Origin: Chara braunii
Lineage: Eukaryota; Streptophyta; Charophyceae; Charales; Characeae
Length of the DNA: 51,631 nt
NCBI GenBank assembly: GCA_003427395.1
Contig: BFEA01000237.1
Span: 779,142 to 830,772 of the forward strand
Direction of reading: 5' to 3'
Shown: positions 34,151 through 46,179 of the stretch, one piece after another
Layout: the number at the start of each line of letters is the position of its first letter
How positions within the stretch are numbered: position 1 is the stretch's first letter
The notes under the pieces: generated by a model
Told to the model about the DNA's origin: nothing
Seen by the model: only the letters and a program-made list of their open reading frames with translations
Database searches by the model: none
Program-made: the position numbers and the translations under genes

Positions 34151-36712
34151 GGTGCAGATCGTTGTCTTTTGCCAAGTGTTCCTCTTGGTAGTTGGCGTTT
34201 AAAATCATGTTTGGCTCTTTAGTTGTGGTTCTTTTCTCAGTGTGGAAAAATATACCTACTGCAAGCCGTGTGCATCCTTGGGTTGTTGGTGGAATGACAT
34301 GTTGAAACAATTGTTTCGTTTTGGTGACAGGCTTGAGCTCGTTACCTCAGGCACAAGGGACAAGTTGATAGGGGAGGAGCTCGGAGAGAAGGAAATAGAG
34401 TCGAAATGCTTATCTAGCCCCCGCAAGTGTTAGTGTTTGTATTTCTTCCCTTTCCCTAATCGATTCGTAGTTTCTGGCAGGGTCTCTTGTGAATCCAACA
34501 AATAAATTGTGGGCAAATACGCTGGACGATTTAAGTGAGGAGGGTCAATAGAAGTAATGGGGTTAGCAGTAGGAAAAGAGAGGAGGCGAGGAGTGAACAA
34601 GGATTAAAGAGGGAATGAGAGCAAAAAGAGTAAAGTCGGTGGAGCTACTAACCGGCTATTGCGAAATTTGTTGCTTGTTTGCTGTGTAGCAGTATCTTTG
34701 CTGTTGATTTTCGTCGTTGGTCTACGAATGCGTAGTATTGCCATTATCATCCTCTTTGATTGATTATAATTGGCGTCATCAACAACCACTACTGGTTTCC
34801 TGGCAAGTTGCTGCAATCAAATTCCCGAAATGTTGGAGCTACATATGCGGGCGTTGCCAGTGTAGATTGGAATCGACTTCTCAGCTGAGCGGTCGTTCCT
34901 CCCCCCCCTGGCTGTTGCTGATTTCCTCAGCGATACATTAAGTGTTGTTGTCCCTTAAGTTGCCGTTTGCTGACCTTTTAGCGACGGGCTGTTGTTGCTG
35001 ATCCTCGAGTTTGGTATTGGTGGTGCACAAGTGTTGCTGCTTCGCTGAGGGAACTGTTGTTTTGTGGACCCTCAACATCGTTACTGCCGAAGACACAAAT
35101 TGTTATTCTCAAACGGGTTGTTGACTAAATATCGAAAGACTCATTATGCTTCTAAAACCTATTGTAACCAACTGGCGGGGCCTGCCATTTTTCAGCAGAG
35201 GCGGTGATTGTGTCTGCTATTGACGACCTCTGAGTATTAATGGGCATTTGTAGACTTTTGTGTTGCGCACTTTGACATGCATTTGTTGCGCAACGCTGTG
35301 AAGTTGATGTGCATCACTATTGTGCCTTTGTACAGCGCGACTGCACTACTATATTAGCCTGTTATAACTCATACTCGAATTGAGCATATGGGTGTGTTCT
35401 ATTCGAACGAAACTTGTTTTGGTTGTGTGATTTGGTCAGAGGTTGAAAGCAATGTGACTTGCGGAGTTGTCAAAGTGCAGTTTATTTTACGCCGTGGTCG
35501 TGGTTAGACCATCCTAATGCGTTTATTAGTCGTTATTGCGGAACCCTCAGATATATTGAGTTTTAAAGGTCCTCTCACGAAGTCTGAGTGCACCCTCTTT
35601 GTCTCTGAGAGGTTAAACAACTTATTGTTCCGCCCTTCTTATTCTAAGTCGAGTAAGTGGTTCGAAAAGGAAGGCGGGAGGCGGGACTGGAAACCCATAG
35701 GACCGCATCAAGGCCTTATGAGAGGTTTACGCACCGATTGCGGGTGCTCTGCCGGAACCTATGCGAGGTTTTGGTGGTAGAAACTTTCAGGTATAACGAT
35801 TTTCATTCTTGCGTGAAACCAATAAACTCAAATCAACACATCCCTCTATTATGTTTGTTATGTATGCATACAACTTTATGAATGTTTATTTTCGTCACGA
35901 TTTAATTCATACTAAGTAAAGGGACTGCATGCATGAATTTATCTATTTTGTTGTTTGAGATCAAACGAAGAGGGATGAATTGAGGGAAGGTGGGAAGTAG
36001 GTGGTTTTGCTTGCATTTAGTTGGGTCTTAAATGATCAGACATCGTTTTTAAGATGATTGTCTAACCATTTTGTTTTTTTTTTTCTGTTTTTTTAAGGAC
36101 CAAACATTGTTTATAAGATTAATGGTTTGGTTGATTTGTTTCTTTGACTGATTTTCTCTACAACCAGACATTGTTTCTATGGTGAATGGTCTGGTTGTTG
36201 TATTTATGGGGTTTGTCTGCTTTAAATTTTAGGGTCAGACATTGTTTATAAGATTAATGTTCTGACCACGATTTATTTTTCTGAGTGGTTTTTGAACAAC
36301 CTTTGGACATTGTTTCTAAGATTAATGACACAGGGTACTCTGTTTTTCTTTGTAGTGAAAAAAAAACGGTTGAGCATTGTTTCTAAGATGCATGACTCGA
36401 CTCTTTAGGTGTTTTTTTTAATGGAGGTTCATACCAAAAGACTAAGTATTGTTTATAAGATGAATGGTTTAGTATGAGATCACACACACCTAATACAAAC
36501 CCAGAATAAAACTTTTTGTATTTCAGTATTTATATATGTATATCTAAATGAATAAGGTTAGTTGAACATTGTTTTTAAGATGAATGGTCTGACTACAACT
36601 TTATCGCAAACAAAGTAGTACAATGAAGAGTTATAACTGACGGTAATTTTGGCTGACTGAGCGTTATTTCTAAGATGAATGACTCAACCCTACACCCATT
36701 TCAAACACGAAG

Positions 36713-36752
<40 letters not shown>
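36713..36752. repeat. (TA)n microsatellite
   Basis: TA run directly abutting the CAGG end of the hAT-like MITE. The copy at 51130 also abuts TA repeats. Confidence 0.95.
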
Positions 36753-36755
<3 letters not shown>

Positions 36756-37412
36756 GATAATCGGCGTTCGTTTGGCCCGAACCCGGACCCCTTGGGGATG
36801 CGTTCAGCCGTTTGGGAGAAAAATAAATTAAACAAGATTTTCCTGAGCATTACATCCGAATTCCTTACCAATTTGAAATAAAAATAAAATACGGAAAACA
36901 AATACTAATAATAAAAATAAATAAAAATAAAAAGAGAATTAAATTTAGTGAGTGTGCGAGCATGTTTTCGACACTGCCATCTTTGGCGATTTTTCATTTT
37001 TGGTTTGCATAGCCAAATGCTCTGAAAATTTACAGATGTGTACTTCACATAATACAAAACCCACTAAAAAAATTTCAAAAAATAATAAAATTGTTAAGAG
37101 CCCGAACTAAAGTGAAAACAAAAAGTAAAAAGTGAAAAAATATATGGGCGAGCACGTTTTGACACAGCCATCTTTGGCGATTTTTAGTTCTTATTTGGCT
37201 TAGCCAAATGATTTGAAAATGTACGAGCATGGACCTCACATCATAGAGAACTTGCAAAAAAACATTCAGAAAACAAGAAGTATTTTTAAACCCCGAAATA
37301 GTTTTTGGCGAGGGCCGAACGCCGTCGGGTTCGAACCCCGTACGGGACCCCGAATGCCCGTACGTACGAGGGTTTGCCCGGGGACCTCCGTACGTACGAC
37401 CTGGTGACCCTG
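36753..37412 (-). mobile_element. hAT-like MITE, copy 2
   Basis: Ends CAGGATAATCGGCGTTCG (left) and, inverted, CAGGGTCACCAGGTCGTACG (right), imperfect terminal repeats starting CAGGRT. The reverse complement aligns with 51130-51631. The interior holds two 190-bp-spaced copies of acac(t)gccatctttggcgattttt ... atagccaaatg (about 36972 and 37165). No transposase. The flanks (tatatata / tttgtaac) do not form a clear 8-bp target duplication. Confidence 0.75.
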
Positions 37413-37789
37413 TTTGTAACTTGGCTATTAAACAGTTCCGAGTTGATTAGACATTGTTTCTAAAATGAATGGTTTAGTCATATCCGTAATGAAGAGAAAA
37501 ATAGTTGTTCAACCCATTCGTGTATAATTAAGGCAAAATGTTGGACATTGTTTCTAAGATCAATGACCTGATTCGGTGCCCTATGTAAGATGGGGTAAAA
37601 AGCTAATCTTCTGAAGTTTCAACCAACTACTTGCAAGGAAGACAATATGAGATTGGTGAACAACTTATTTTGGTTGTACATGTGTCTGTTTAATTATATT
37701 TTTTTTAGAGTTATCTTCCCTTAGGTGGTTGCTTTAAATGCTCGTCGTGTGCTGGAGCTATAAGAGTTAGTTGAATTTCTGCATTTCAG

Positions 37790-38440
37790 AGTTAAGTTTA
37801 TTTTTTCATATTTAACTTTGTATAAAATTTAGAAAGACATTTTCGCTAAGGGAAGTGCTGCCCAAATTTTTACATATCTAAAAAATTAGTCAATTTTTGT
37901 CTTTGCAAATTCGACTTTTGTCTAAGTTTTATACCGGACCCAGTTAAAATATGGAAAATCTACTCTTATAGTAGAAGTGCTACCAATTATTTTGCTAAAT
38001 CGAAAAGTTAGATCAAATTTGCCTTTATGAGAATTATTTGTAGAATTTAAATATAACTTTGTACGAATTTGGGAAAGACACTTTCACTAGGGAGTGTTGG
38101 TAAAATTTATATAAATATAAAAAGTCAGTTGAATTTTGTCTTAACAGAGTTCAAGTTCTGCATGTGAGTTAATATATGGCTTAGTATAAATTTGAAAAGT
38201 CTATTTTTATAAAGGGAGTGCTGCCCAAATTTTTACTTAATCAGAGAGTTAGACATAATTTGACTTTGTAAAGTAAAAAGTCGTTTTTTGATTGCGTATC
38301 TAGCTGAGTATAAATTATGAAAAAACATATTATCAAGAAGGAGCGTTGTATAAATTTTTCTAATTTCAAGGAGGTAGATTATATTTGAAAGGAACAACTT
38401 TGACGATTCACTCTATACAGGGGAGATGTTGTTGAAATTT
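37790..38440 (+). repeat. Array of 100-130-bp A/T-rich units, R1
   Basis: Five or six units with tttgtataa(a/g)att, gggaagtgctgcccaaattt, agttagacataatttga and variants, parallel to 30532-31140. Confidence 0.8.
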
Positions 38441-40599
38441 TCCCTGATCTCTAATATCTTATAAAGTTAAGTTTAAACTTAGTTTTGTAAGAGGTTTGAT
38501 TGAAATGTGATATGAAGGTTTATTCTCCATGAATTTAAGTTTAGTTTTTGGAACTGGTTTGTGATGTGTAACCAATGTTGTTTTATCATTTTGAATCAAA
38601 ATCTGAATAATTTCAGCCCGATCCTATGAGGATCCTCTTTTGTTATTTTTTAATAGAAAGTCAGTTTACGATTTAACTTCAACTCATTACCGTTGCTCAA
38701 CCAAAGGCCGTAGCCCCTATGGGTTGGATTTGTTCCTTTGGTCTTTTACCCGGACTTTAATTAAATGACCATTTAAAAAAGATTGAGTGTTTATCTTGGA
38801 AGGTTGGACAAGGTTGGGGCTTGTATGAATGAGGCAAGAGGTGTGAGTGAAGAAAGTGGTTGAAGTTGACCTCGCGCAGTGAGTGATCTGTCGATGATTA
38901 ATTTTTTGTATAATTCCAAATATGTTTTATGAATTAAAGTGCGGATTCAACTTTGTATGCGATCATGTCTATATATTGAAGGAAGTTACATTGTCATTGT
39001 GATAGTGATCGCCTCATTGTCGAGAGCATCTGTCCCCCAGGGGGACACTCTGAACCACGTCACACAAAACTTTGCAGGGCTTTATCGCAAGGGAGCCTTC
39101 ACCGCTCTGGTCGAGTGCGCCAACTTAACCTCCTGGGAACCTTTACGACATGATAGGGGTTACGCGAGGCATAACTTACCTTTGCCCAATGGGTTGTCAC
39201 CATCTTTGGGCAGGTGTATCGTCGTCAAGCTATCGAACGACATCCGAAAACTACTCAAATGCAATCGTGGTGACCCATTCTGAGGGCGCTTCTCATATGC
39301 TTTAGCATTGGGGTTACGTGAGGTCGAACGTCTTAATCGGACATGTACGAGAGTCGGTGCTCTGGGGGTTGATCTCCCAAGCGCGACTCTATGTCGGTCG
39401 ACGAGGACGGTTCATCTAACCACCCAATACACTTTGCCCAAAATAAACAAAACTTCGTACAAAAATCGCACCTAGTCTTTTTTCCATATCCGACCATAAC
39501 CTTTGAAAACAACACTAAGCGAACGTCGAGTGCAAGATTCTAAATAAATGTTGCGATGACGTAAAGCTTAATCATATCAACTAACCATGCATGAATACGC
39601 AAACAATCATAATAATGACATACTATGCGCTACCAATGACCACGCAAACCTCAATAGTTTTGAGGATCACCTTCGACACTCGATTGTTGACTGACACTCG
39701 TCTTGAGAGGTTATTCTCTCGACGCTAGACAATCGCAAGTGCGATTGTGGAACCTACCCTCTTCTGCACACTGCGTGCGTGAGCGATAGGTGGTCTTCGG
39801 CTCTTAGTGGCGACCAAAGGCCTCTGGCCCTGGGAACGGGGTTCCATCTTCGAAAGCCTGAAAAAATGTCAAGAGGTTTGACTTTGTCAGTCACCACGGT
39901 CCTCAATGTTAAACTATGAAAATCTAAGTAGCAAAAATAAAAGGGGATCTTTTTTTTTCTCGATACAAATCTACTCAAATTTTACGCACGGTCAGAGGGG
40001 ACTGCACGATTACGCAAAATATAAATTTAATACGGTTATAAAACACGAGTTGATCACTCTCACAATTATAGTGTCACTCGCTTCAAAATATACACATGCT
40101 CGCAGACATTGTAAAATCTGCACTTCAACTCACAAAACATACTTGCAATCACACAAAGGATTCAACATCGACAGATCACACATTACACGGGGTCAACTTC
40201 AACCGCTCTCCTCACTCACACGCTTTGCCTTATTCACATAAGCCTGAATCTTTGTTCAACCTTCCAAAAAAAAACTCTCAGTCTAATTTAAGATGGTTAT
40301 TCAATAAAATTCAAGGTAAAAACCTGAGTTAAGACCTTATGTCGAGTAGTGAAAATGAGTTTTAAGTTGAATTGTAAATTGACCTTTTATCAAAAGATAA
40401 CTGAAGACGATCCTCGTATGATCGGCCTGAAACTAGTCAGATCTTGAATCGAAAACAATATATATATATATATATATAACACAACACATGTCGATTCCCA
40501 AACTTAAAATTGTTAAATTTTAAATGTGTGGAGAATATACCCCCATATCACACCTCACTCGATTTATCCTAAAACTAAGTCTAAATGTAACTCTTAAAT

Positions 40600-41260
40600 T
40601 GGTATCGAAAATTTGAGAAAATTTTGGCAGCATCTCTTTTGTACAGGACGAAATGACAAAGATTTTCCAACAAAATTCTTAAAACTAGGAAAAGTTTGAG
40701 AGAACTCTCTCTAGAGTAAGTGTTTTTTTTAAATTTATACTAAGTCGAATATAAAATATGAAAACACTTCTTCTTTTTTTTAGTCAAATTTTGTCTAATT
40801 CTTTGATTTAGTAAAAAATTGGGCAACATCTCCTTTAGAGAAGTAGACTTCCTATATTTATACAAATTCAGATATGACTTCAAAGATAAAAACTTGAACT
40901 CTGGCAAAACAAAATTTAACCAACTTTTTAGATTTTAGAAACTTCAACAACACTTCCTCTAAAAAAAGCGTTTTTTCAAAATGTATACAGAACTAAATAT
41001 AAATTATAAAAACAATTATGACTTTATAAAGCCAAATTTTGTCTAACTCTCTGATAAAAAACAACTTGGGCAGCATCTCCCATAAAAAAGTAACTTTCAG
41101 ATATTTTTACTAAGCCAGATATGAAATTCAGACAAAAAGTTGAGTTTTTCCAGGTCAAAGTTTGACTAACTCTTTTTATTTGTAGAACTTTTGGCAACAC
41201 TTCCCCCAACGAAAGTGCATTTCCAAAATTTATACAAAATCAAATATAATCAATAAACTT
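40600..41260 (-). repeat. Array of 100-130-bp A/T-rich units, R3
   Basis: Inverted counterpart of 30532-31140; plus-strand markers are gtcaaattttgtctaa, ggcaacac(t/a)tcc and caaatat. Confidence 0.75.
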
Positions 41261-41439
41261 AACTCCAAGGATGCAGAAACTGGACTAACTTCTATAGCTT
41301 CAGCACATAACGAGCATCTAAAGTTACTACCTATCATATACAACCAAAGTAAGTCTCTCACACAAATTCCCAAGTTGTTTCCACCTGAGATAATTAATTA
41401 ATCCTCAAAATGATTAACCCCTTACCCATCTTACGTATG

Positions 41440-42175
41440 GAATAATGCCAATACCATTCTGCTTAAAAACAATGCTTATGATGCCTTAGGTTATATACAA
41501 ACAGATTGCATAATTACTTATCTCTTCTTTGGGTATGTGACTAGATCATTTTACTCAGAAACAATGTCAAGTCGCCCTAAACTCTTTGAATATCGAATGC
41601 TTATATAATTTTCTCACTTGTCTTTAAATACGGGTGGGGGACTGAATAATTTTGCTTAGAAACAATGCTCAGCTTGCCTAGTTTACTTCCAATTATACAC
41701 TTAACTTTTTTTCTCTTCTGAGTGATACGACTTCATTCTGCTGAGAAACAACGTTCAGTTGCCTGTTCACATGCAAAAATCAAAAAAAATATTTCCAATG
41801 TATATTCAATTTGTACTTAGTGTGTGGTTTCAGGTCAAACATTCTGCCTATAAATAATACTTAGCCTTTTACAAAAATCCTCCCTCATAATAAAACAAGA
41901 GAGTGAACCATTTTGCTTAGTCAATCTCAAAGTTATATAAAAGCATGAAGTTGGACCATTTTGTCAAACTTCAGTGAGAACCCCCCAAAAGAAAGAAATA
42001 CACCAAACCATTTTGCTTAGAAACAATGTTTAATCTCACAAATCAGACAAGCAAACCATCATAAATAAACACAACAATCAAACCAATCTTCTTAGAAACA
42101 ATGTCTTATTCTTCAGAAAACAATAAAACAACATAGCACCGACTCATGTTGCTTAGAAAACAATGTTCAACCTTT
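41440..42175 (-). repeat. Hairpin array of R3
   Basis: Inverted cores (ttgcttagaaacaat on the plus strand) at about 41461, 41552, 41652, 41737, 41837, 42010, 42092 and 42146. In the sense strand several stems pair, some only with G-U: ATTAAAC/GTTTGGT (42034-28 with 42008-02, two G-U), GCTGAG/TTCAGT (about 41674 with 41646, two G-U), GACTTGA/TCTAGTC (one mismatch). Two units are disrupted by deletions. Confidence 0.7.
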
Positions 42176-43059
42176 GATTCATCATGTTAGACGCACACAA
42201 TACTATTTTCCTCCCACCCTCCCCTAGTTCATCCCTTAGTTTGATTTCAGTTAAAATAAAATAAAAACTAAACTTTATGTGTGCATTGCTCTTGCTTAAT
42301 TTGATTAAGTTCAGAAAAGAAAATAAATTGTAAGGATGCACGCAAACATAACATTCAAGCCATAAAGATGTACACATAAGAGCTTAGTGGACGCCTACAA
42401 AAATAACACTTATTACCTGACACTTCCCTGCCTCCAGAACCTTGCCTAGGTCATGGAAGAGTTCTCACGATTGGTGAGGCAACCTCCCACAATGGTTTTG
42501 ACACGGATTACGGATTTCCAACGTCGCATTCTACATTTCTCTCGTAACAAAATGATCAGACTGAGAGTAAGAAGGACAAAATAAGAAGTCGTTTAGTCTC
42601 TCAGATATATGAGAGGTGCGCTCAAACTTCAGTGAGAGGGCCGTGAACTCTTTTAGATCTTGAGGACCCCGCAATGGCAACCGGAAAATGGGCAGCAAGT
42701 TGGTCAAACCGCAATCGAAAGTTGTGTAAGAATACCCTAACGAGTCTCCACTCTGTAGTAGTGACCCCTTTGCAAAACTCCGACGACTCTCTCAAATCGT
42801 CGTACCCCAACCTCTGACTATGACGCAACTACGCAGCCTATAAAGGGCGCATTCAAATAAAGCACACCCTTGTGCTCTATTTGAGAATGTAGGAAAAACG
42901 CAACAAACTCAACTAAAAATTGTGCGCACCCAGCCGTGCGCAACAACAAGGTATCGTACCGGTGTATAGCCTCAAATACAAACCCCATAACGGTGCACTT
43001 AGTAATATATAGTCTGAAATGCTGCGATGGAGCAATGCATAGCGCAAAGCACAACAACA

Positions 43060-45500
43060 CGCGACAAATGTCAAACTAGCCCAACAAAAACACACCAACC
43101 GCACAACACATGTCTTCAACAATAGTCACACAACAATAACAACCGCAAGGAACACAACAATTGTAGCAATACGTTGGAAAACATAGAACTAATAATAGTA
43201 AATGACACTGCCTCAGCGCAACTGAAAGGTGCAGTAGGTACACTAAAGAATCCAAACACAGTACTGAATTAACTACAATCATCTCTCTAAAAAAGAAAGC
43301 AGTCCCTACGTTGTACCAACCTTCCACATGGTGACAAGGCACATTTTACCCGTCCTTGTTGCTAAGTTTGTCCTCCTCTTCGCCTCTCTACTAAACCAAA
43401 GCACAATGCCTGAACCTTTAGTTGGTTGGCTCTCACGCTCCTTCAGCGAGTAACCGAGCGCCTGCCTCAACTACGCTCCTTCAACGAGTAACCGAGTGCC
43501 TGCCTCAACTACCTTTTGCTTGACCATATACAGGGCTGGTTATACTGCTTCTTTCTCTTCTACTAATTCTCTCCTCTATCCGTTTAATTACGTAACCCGT
43601 TCACACTGGCAGTGTCGCCCAACCTTGGATGAAACATACCCGGTCGAAGCCTCGACCGAACTCAGTCCCCCAAAAAAGTTAAGGTGACGGAAGCATTGAC
43701 TTCCAGGTAGACTTTGAGCAGGATCTCCCATTTTCAGATGCGGGCACTGCAGACACTTACAACCATGACGGGCATGCTCACGAGGGCAATGAGCGCGACC
43801 TCAGCTTGATGTAGGCAATGAGGGTGACAAGTGTCATTACAATTTCGAGGTAGGGTGGATGCGGCCTCCAAAGAATTGGGGGTTGCAATCAAGAAGAATC
43901 GAGTTCTTCCCTACCACTCACCAAATGCGCTCGATGAAAATGAATCTTCCACCAAAACGTAGAAAGATACATCATGATACCTCACGTGCGCCTAATCTGT
44001 CCTCTATGCATGATGCAAAGTCCCTCGTCTTGATTCATGCGCCTCTCCCCACTTCTCTGCCTCGACTACGAGGCTAGAGGAACGCAACCACGATTAGATG
44101 ATACAACCATAGAGAGTCGAGGCGACAATAAAGATCACGGGCAATGAAGACGATGGTAATGTCTACAGCAGAGTATCTGATCATGTCTGTGAGGCTCTAC
44201 CATTGAATGCGCAGATCAAGACCTCTCAGGGGATCCCAATGCTATTGCGAGGAGGTTTCACTACAGTGACTACCAGTTGTGGGCATGAAGGTGAGCGGAG
44301 ACAACCTCTTCCGCTACTCACCAAAAACAAAATACATGCAAAATGAGGATGAATCTTCCGCTACAACATGGGAAGATAAATGTTCAATAAGGCCGACTAC
44401 CATGACAGTGCCTAGCCGGGACAACCACCAGCATGTTGAGTACGAGTGGTACTATAATGACCACGAGCGGCAGGATGGTCACGGGTAGCAACTACATCAT
44501 GAATAGCATCCCGATAACCATTTCTCCATAATGGCGACAACGACGCGACCGTGGCACTACTGTCGACGATGCTGCTGCTACCAAATGATGATGGCCGACA
44601 CCTCGGCTGATGCTCCTCCTTCTCGCTCCTCTCTCTCTTTTCATTTCCTTCATACACCTCACTCTTAATCCACAATCATAAAATGCATCTCCACCACACA
44701 ACTCATGCACCTTATACCGATCAAACAACAACCCGAATTGAAAAAGCAGCATAGCCAATTAACTTAGAACGCCACCCCCCCCCGATTCACATATTTTCTT
44801 GCTCTATTTCGTTAAGAAATGAGCGAGATACTGTCCTCCACCCTTTGTTTTTCTCACCTCCATCAGGCTAGAGCAACTCCCAGTAGCGCAGCGACCTGGT
44901 TTGACTGCCCGACAGTCCTAGCCTTCCGCATAGAGGCTTCGGAGGGAGCCAGCTGCTAAACAGTTCGACTAGTCATTCGCCCCTATATGCAAGTCCTACT
45001 AACGAAGTGCCTGTCAGTATTGTCGCCAGCCTTTACCCAAAGTTTCCTTTGGCTCCCTTTTGCTCGAGCATAGTTCCACATTTCTCGGGTCCCAACGGAA
45101 ATGTTCATGCTCATACCTCTCACAGTAGATTATCGGTGGTGGACGGTGGACTCGTAGCTGAGCCGTCCCCGTCAAACTCCCCATATGGCACTAGTGAAGT
45201 TTAACTTGGACTCGTATTTCAACAGTCCATGGGTGTACCAACTGCGCTACGCCTGTTGGTTATATGGCCAACCCTGAAACCAGTTGCAGGGGCCATGCCA
45301 GTCTACTCTGTATCGTTTCTATTTTAACGGATGTCCCGAAGGACTACCTCACGAGGCGACGACCTTGAGATATCATCGCCGAACAGGCCAGCCCTAGGTA
45401 CCAATCCCGAAAATGGGGCTAAAAATAATGAAACAAACAAAAATAAAACAATAAAGATAGGTTAGAAATAAAAATAGAATGCGAGGTTGCATAGAAAATA
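43060..45500 (-). other. 5' half of R3, no gene found
   Basis: Parallel to R2 25830-28700. Contains a repeated motif gaatcttcc.c.a.aac (43942 and 44350) whose inverted form occurs at 33290 and 49050. G/C-mixed, with no recognisable protein family. Confidence 0.5.
45195..45255 (-). repeat. tRNA-like module in R3
   Basis: The minus strand reads GGCGTAGCGCAGTTGGTACA, a consensus A box, then GGACTGTTGAAATACGAGTCC-like arm pairing (GGACT/AGTCC) and a weak B box. Counterpart of 24405-24475. Confidence 0.5.
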
Positions 45501-45660
45501 AAACTGACGAGGGGATAGAAGGGGTTGTTGGTACGTCCCTTCCCTCACCGATCGGGTCTGCGGCCAGTACCAACCGTTAAAACCAAGGGGAACAGCCCCG
45601 TTGAGCCCTCCACCCCTCAATCCTTTTTGCTCAGCTCCTTTGCTCCCTTGTCCTCGGGTG

Positions 45661-45723
45661 CTGGGCTTGATCCCCGAACCTACCTGTTGAAAATCCGACA
45701 TCTTAACCAGGCTAAGCCCAAGT
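45661..45723 (-). repeat. Second tRNA-like module in R3
   Basis: The minus strand reads TTGGGCTTAGCCTGGTTAAG ... GTTCGGGGATCAAGCCC. The first half resembles a D-arm and A box, and GGGGATCAAGCCC resembles a B box. Diverged counterparts lie at 24070-24135 (R1) and 25655-25720 (R2). Confidence 0.45.
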
Positions 45724-46179
45724 ATGTGTAGGTCAAACACCAAATTCTCCACAGGTGGTATTGAGACCGGGGCCGAGCCTGTCAAAAGGCACCAAGGCCA
45801 TACCTTCAAATGCGCAATCACAATGCCTTACCACGCCACGTGTTATACGACTCAAATAGAATATAAAGTAGCCACCTCTATAAAATTTGTGGCAGCCGTA
45901 GTCGGACCCAATGTCGGTCACAACTATTCCACCTCCATGCACTCGCAGGCGCCGCCATTAAAGATATCGGCACAAAGGAAAAAATCACTTAATCCTAGTT
46001 TAATAAAAAATAAAATTTGGCTAGTAGCTGTGTCGGCTTTACAATCATCAACAAGAAATAGAGATCACATACACCTTCAAAACCGAGCGCCCGCACACTC
46101 CCTATTCTCGGATAATAACTTATTTTTTGGCATTCGCAAAACCAAGATGAATACTCTTGTAATGGTATTCGCACCGACA

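Larger units (their letters stand above)
36038..37590 (+). repeat. Hairpin array of R1 (about eleven units, split by a MITE)
   Basis: Core ATTGTTTCTAAGATGAAT recurs about every 60-100 bp, with stems that differ but pair: ACCAAAC/GTTTGGT (36099-105, 36125-31); CAACCAGAC/GTCTGGTTG (36161-69, 36189-97); GGTCAGA/TCTGACC (36233-39, 36261-67); GTTGAG/CTCGAC with one G-T (36369-74, 36396-401); ACTAAG/TTTAGT with one G-T (36441-46, 36468-73); GATTAGAC/GTTTAGTC with two G-T (37445-52, 37472-79). Weaker at about 36038 and 36658. Not paired at 36305, 36564 and 37540. Split by the MITE at 36753-37412. Confidence 0.8.
32801..39017 (+). mobile_element. Large LTR-like repeat R1, segment 2 (middle)
   Basis: Resumes R1 after R2. 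tattcattctca...gcgggtggtg (32890) matches R2 27432, and aaacccataggaccgca (35690) matches R2 29167. The hairpin array is at 36038-37590 and the 100-130-bp array at 37790-38440. The 3' block is cut at gtgatcgcctcat (39017), where R3 begins. Compared with R2 it has about 1.4 kb extra between 33000 and 34700, including a group II-type RT fragment, and a hAT-like MITE at 36753-37412. Confidence 0.75.
39018..46179 (-). mobile_element. Large LTR-like repeat R3, complete 7.16-kb unit, inverted
   Basis: Read on the minus strand it starts TGTCGGTGCGAATACC at 46179 and ends CTCTCGACA at 39018. A near-perfect palindrome TGTCCCCCAGGGGGACA (39031-39047) sits just inside the 3' end. All modules occur in the R2 order: 5' block (46179-45500), tRNA-like stretches, hairpin array (about 42175-41440), A/T unit array (41260-40600) and 3' block (40320-39030). 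It splits R1: flank gtgatcgcctcat on the left continues as tataaccccgttataa on the right, matching the uninterrupted sequence within R3 itself. Possible target duplication TCAT or a diverged ATGACG/ATGAGG. No coding region recognised. Confidence 0.75.

Noticed and set aside
36038-37590. CRISPR-like array (regular motif with variable spacers)
   Set aside because: Eukaryotic repeat context, no constant repeat length or spacer length, and variation lies in self-pairing stems rather than in spacers. No cas-like genes.
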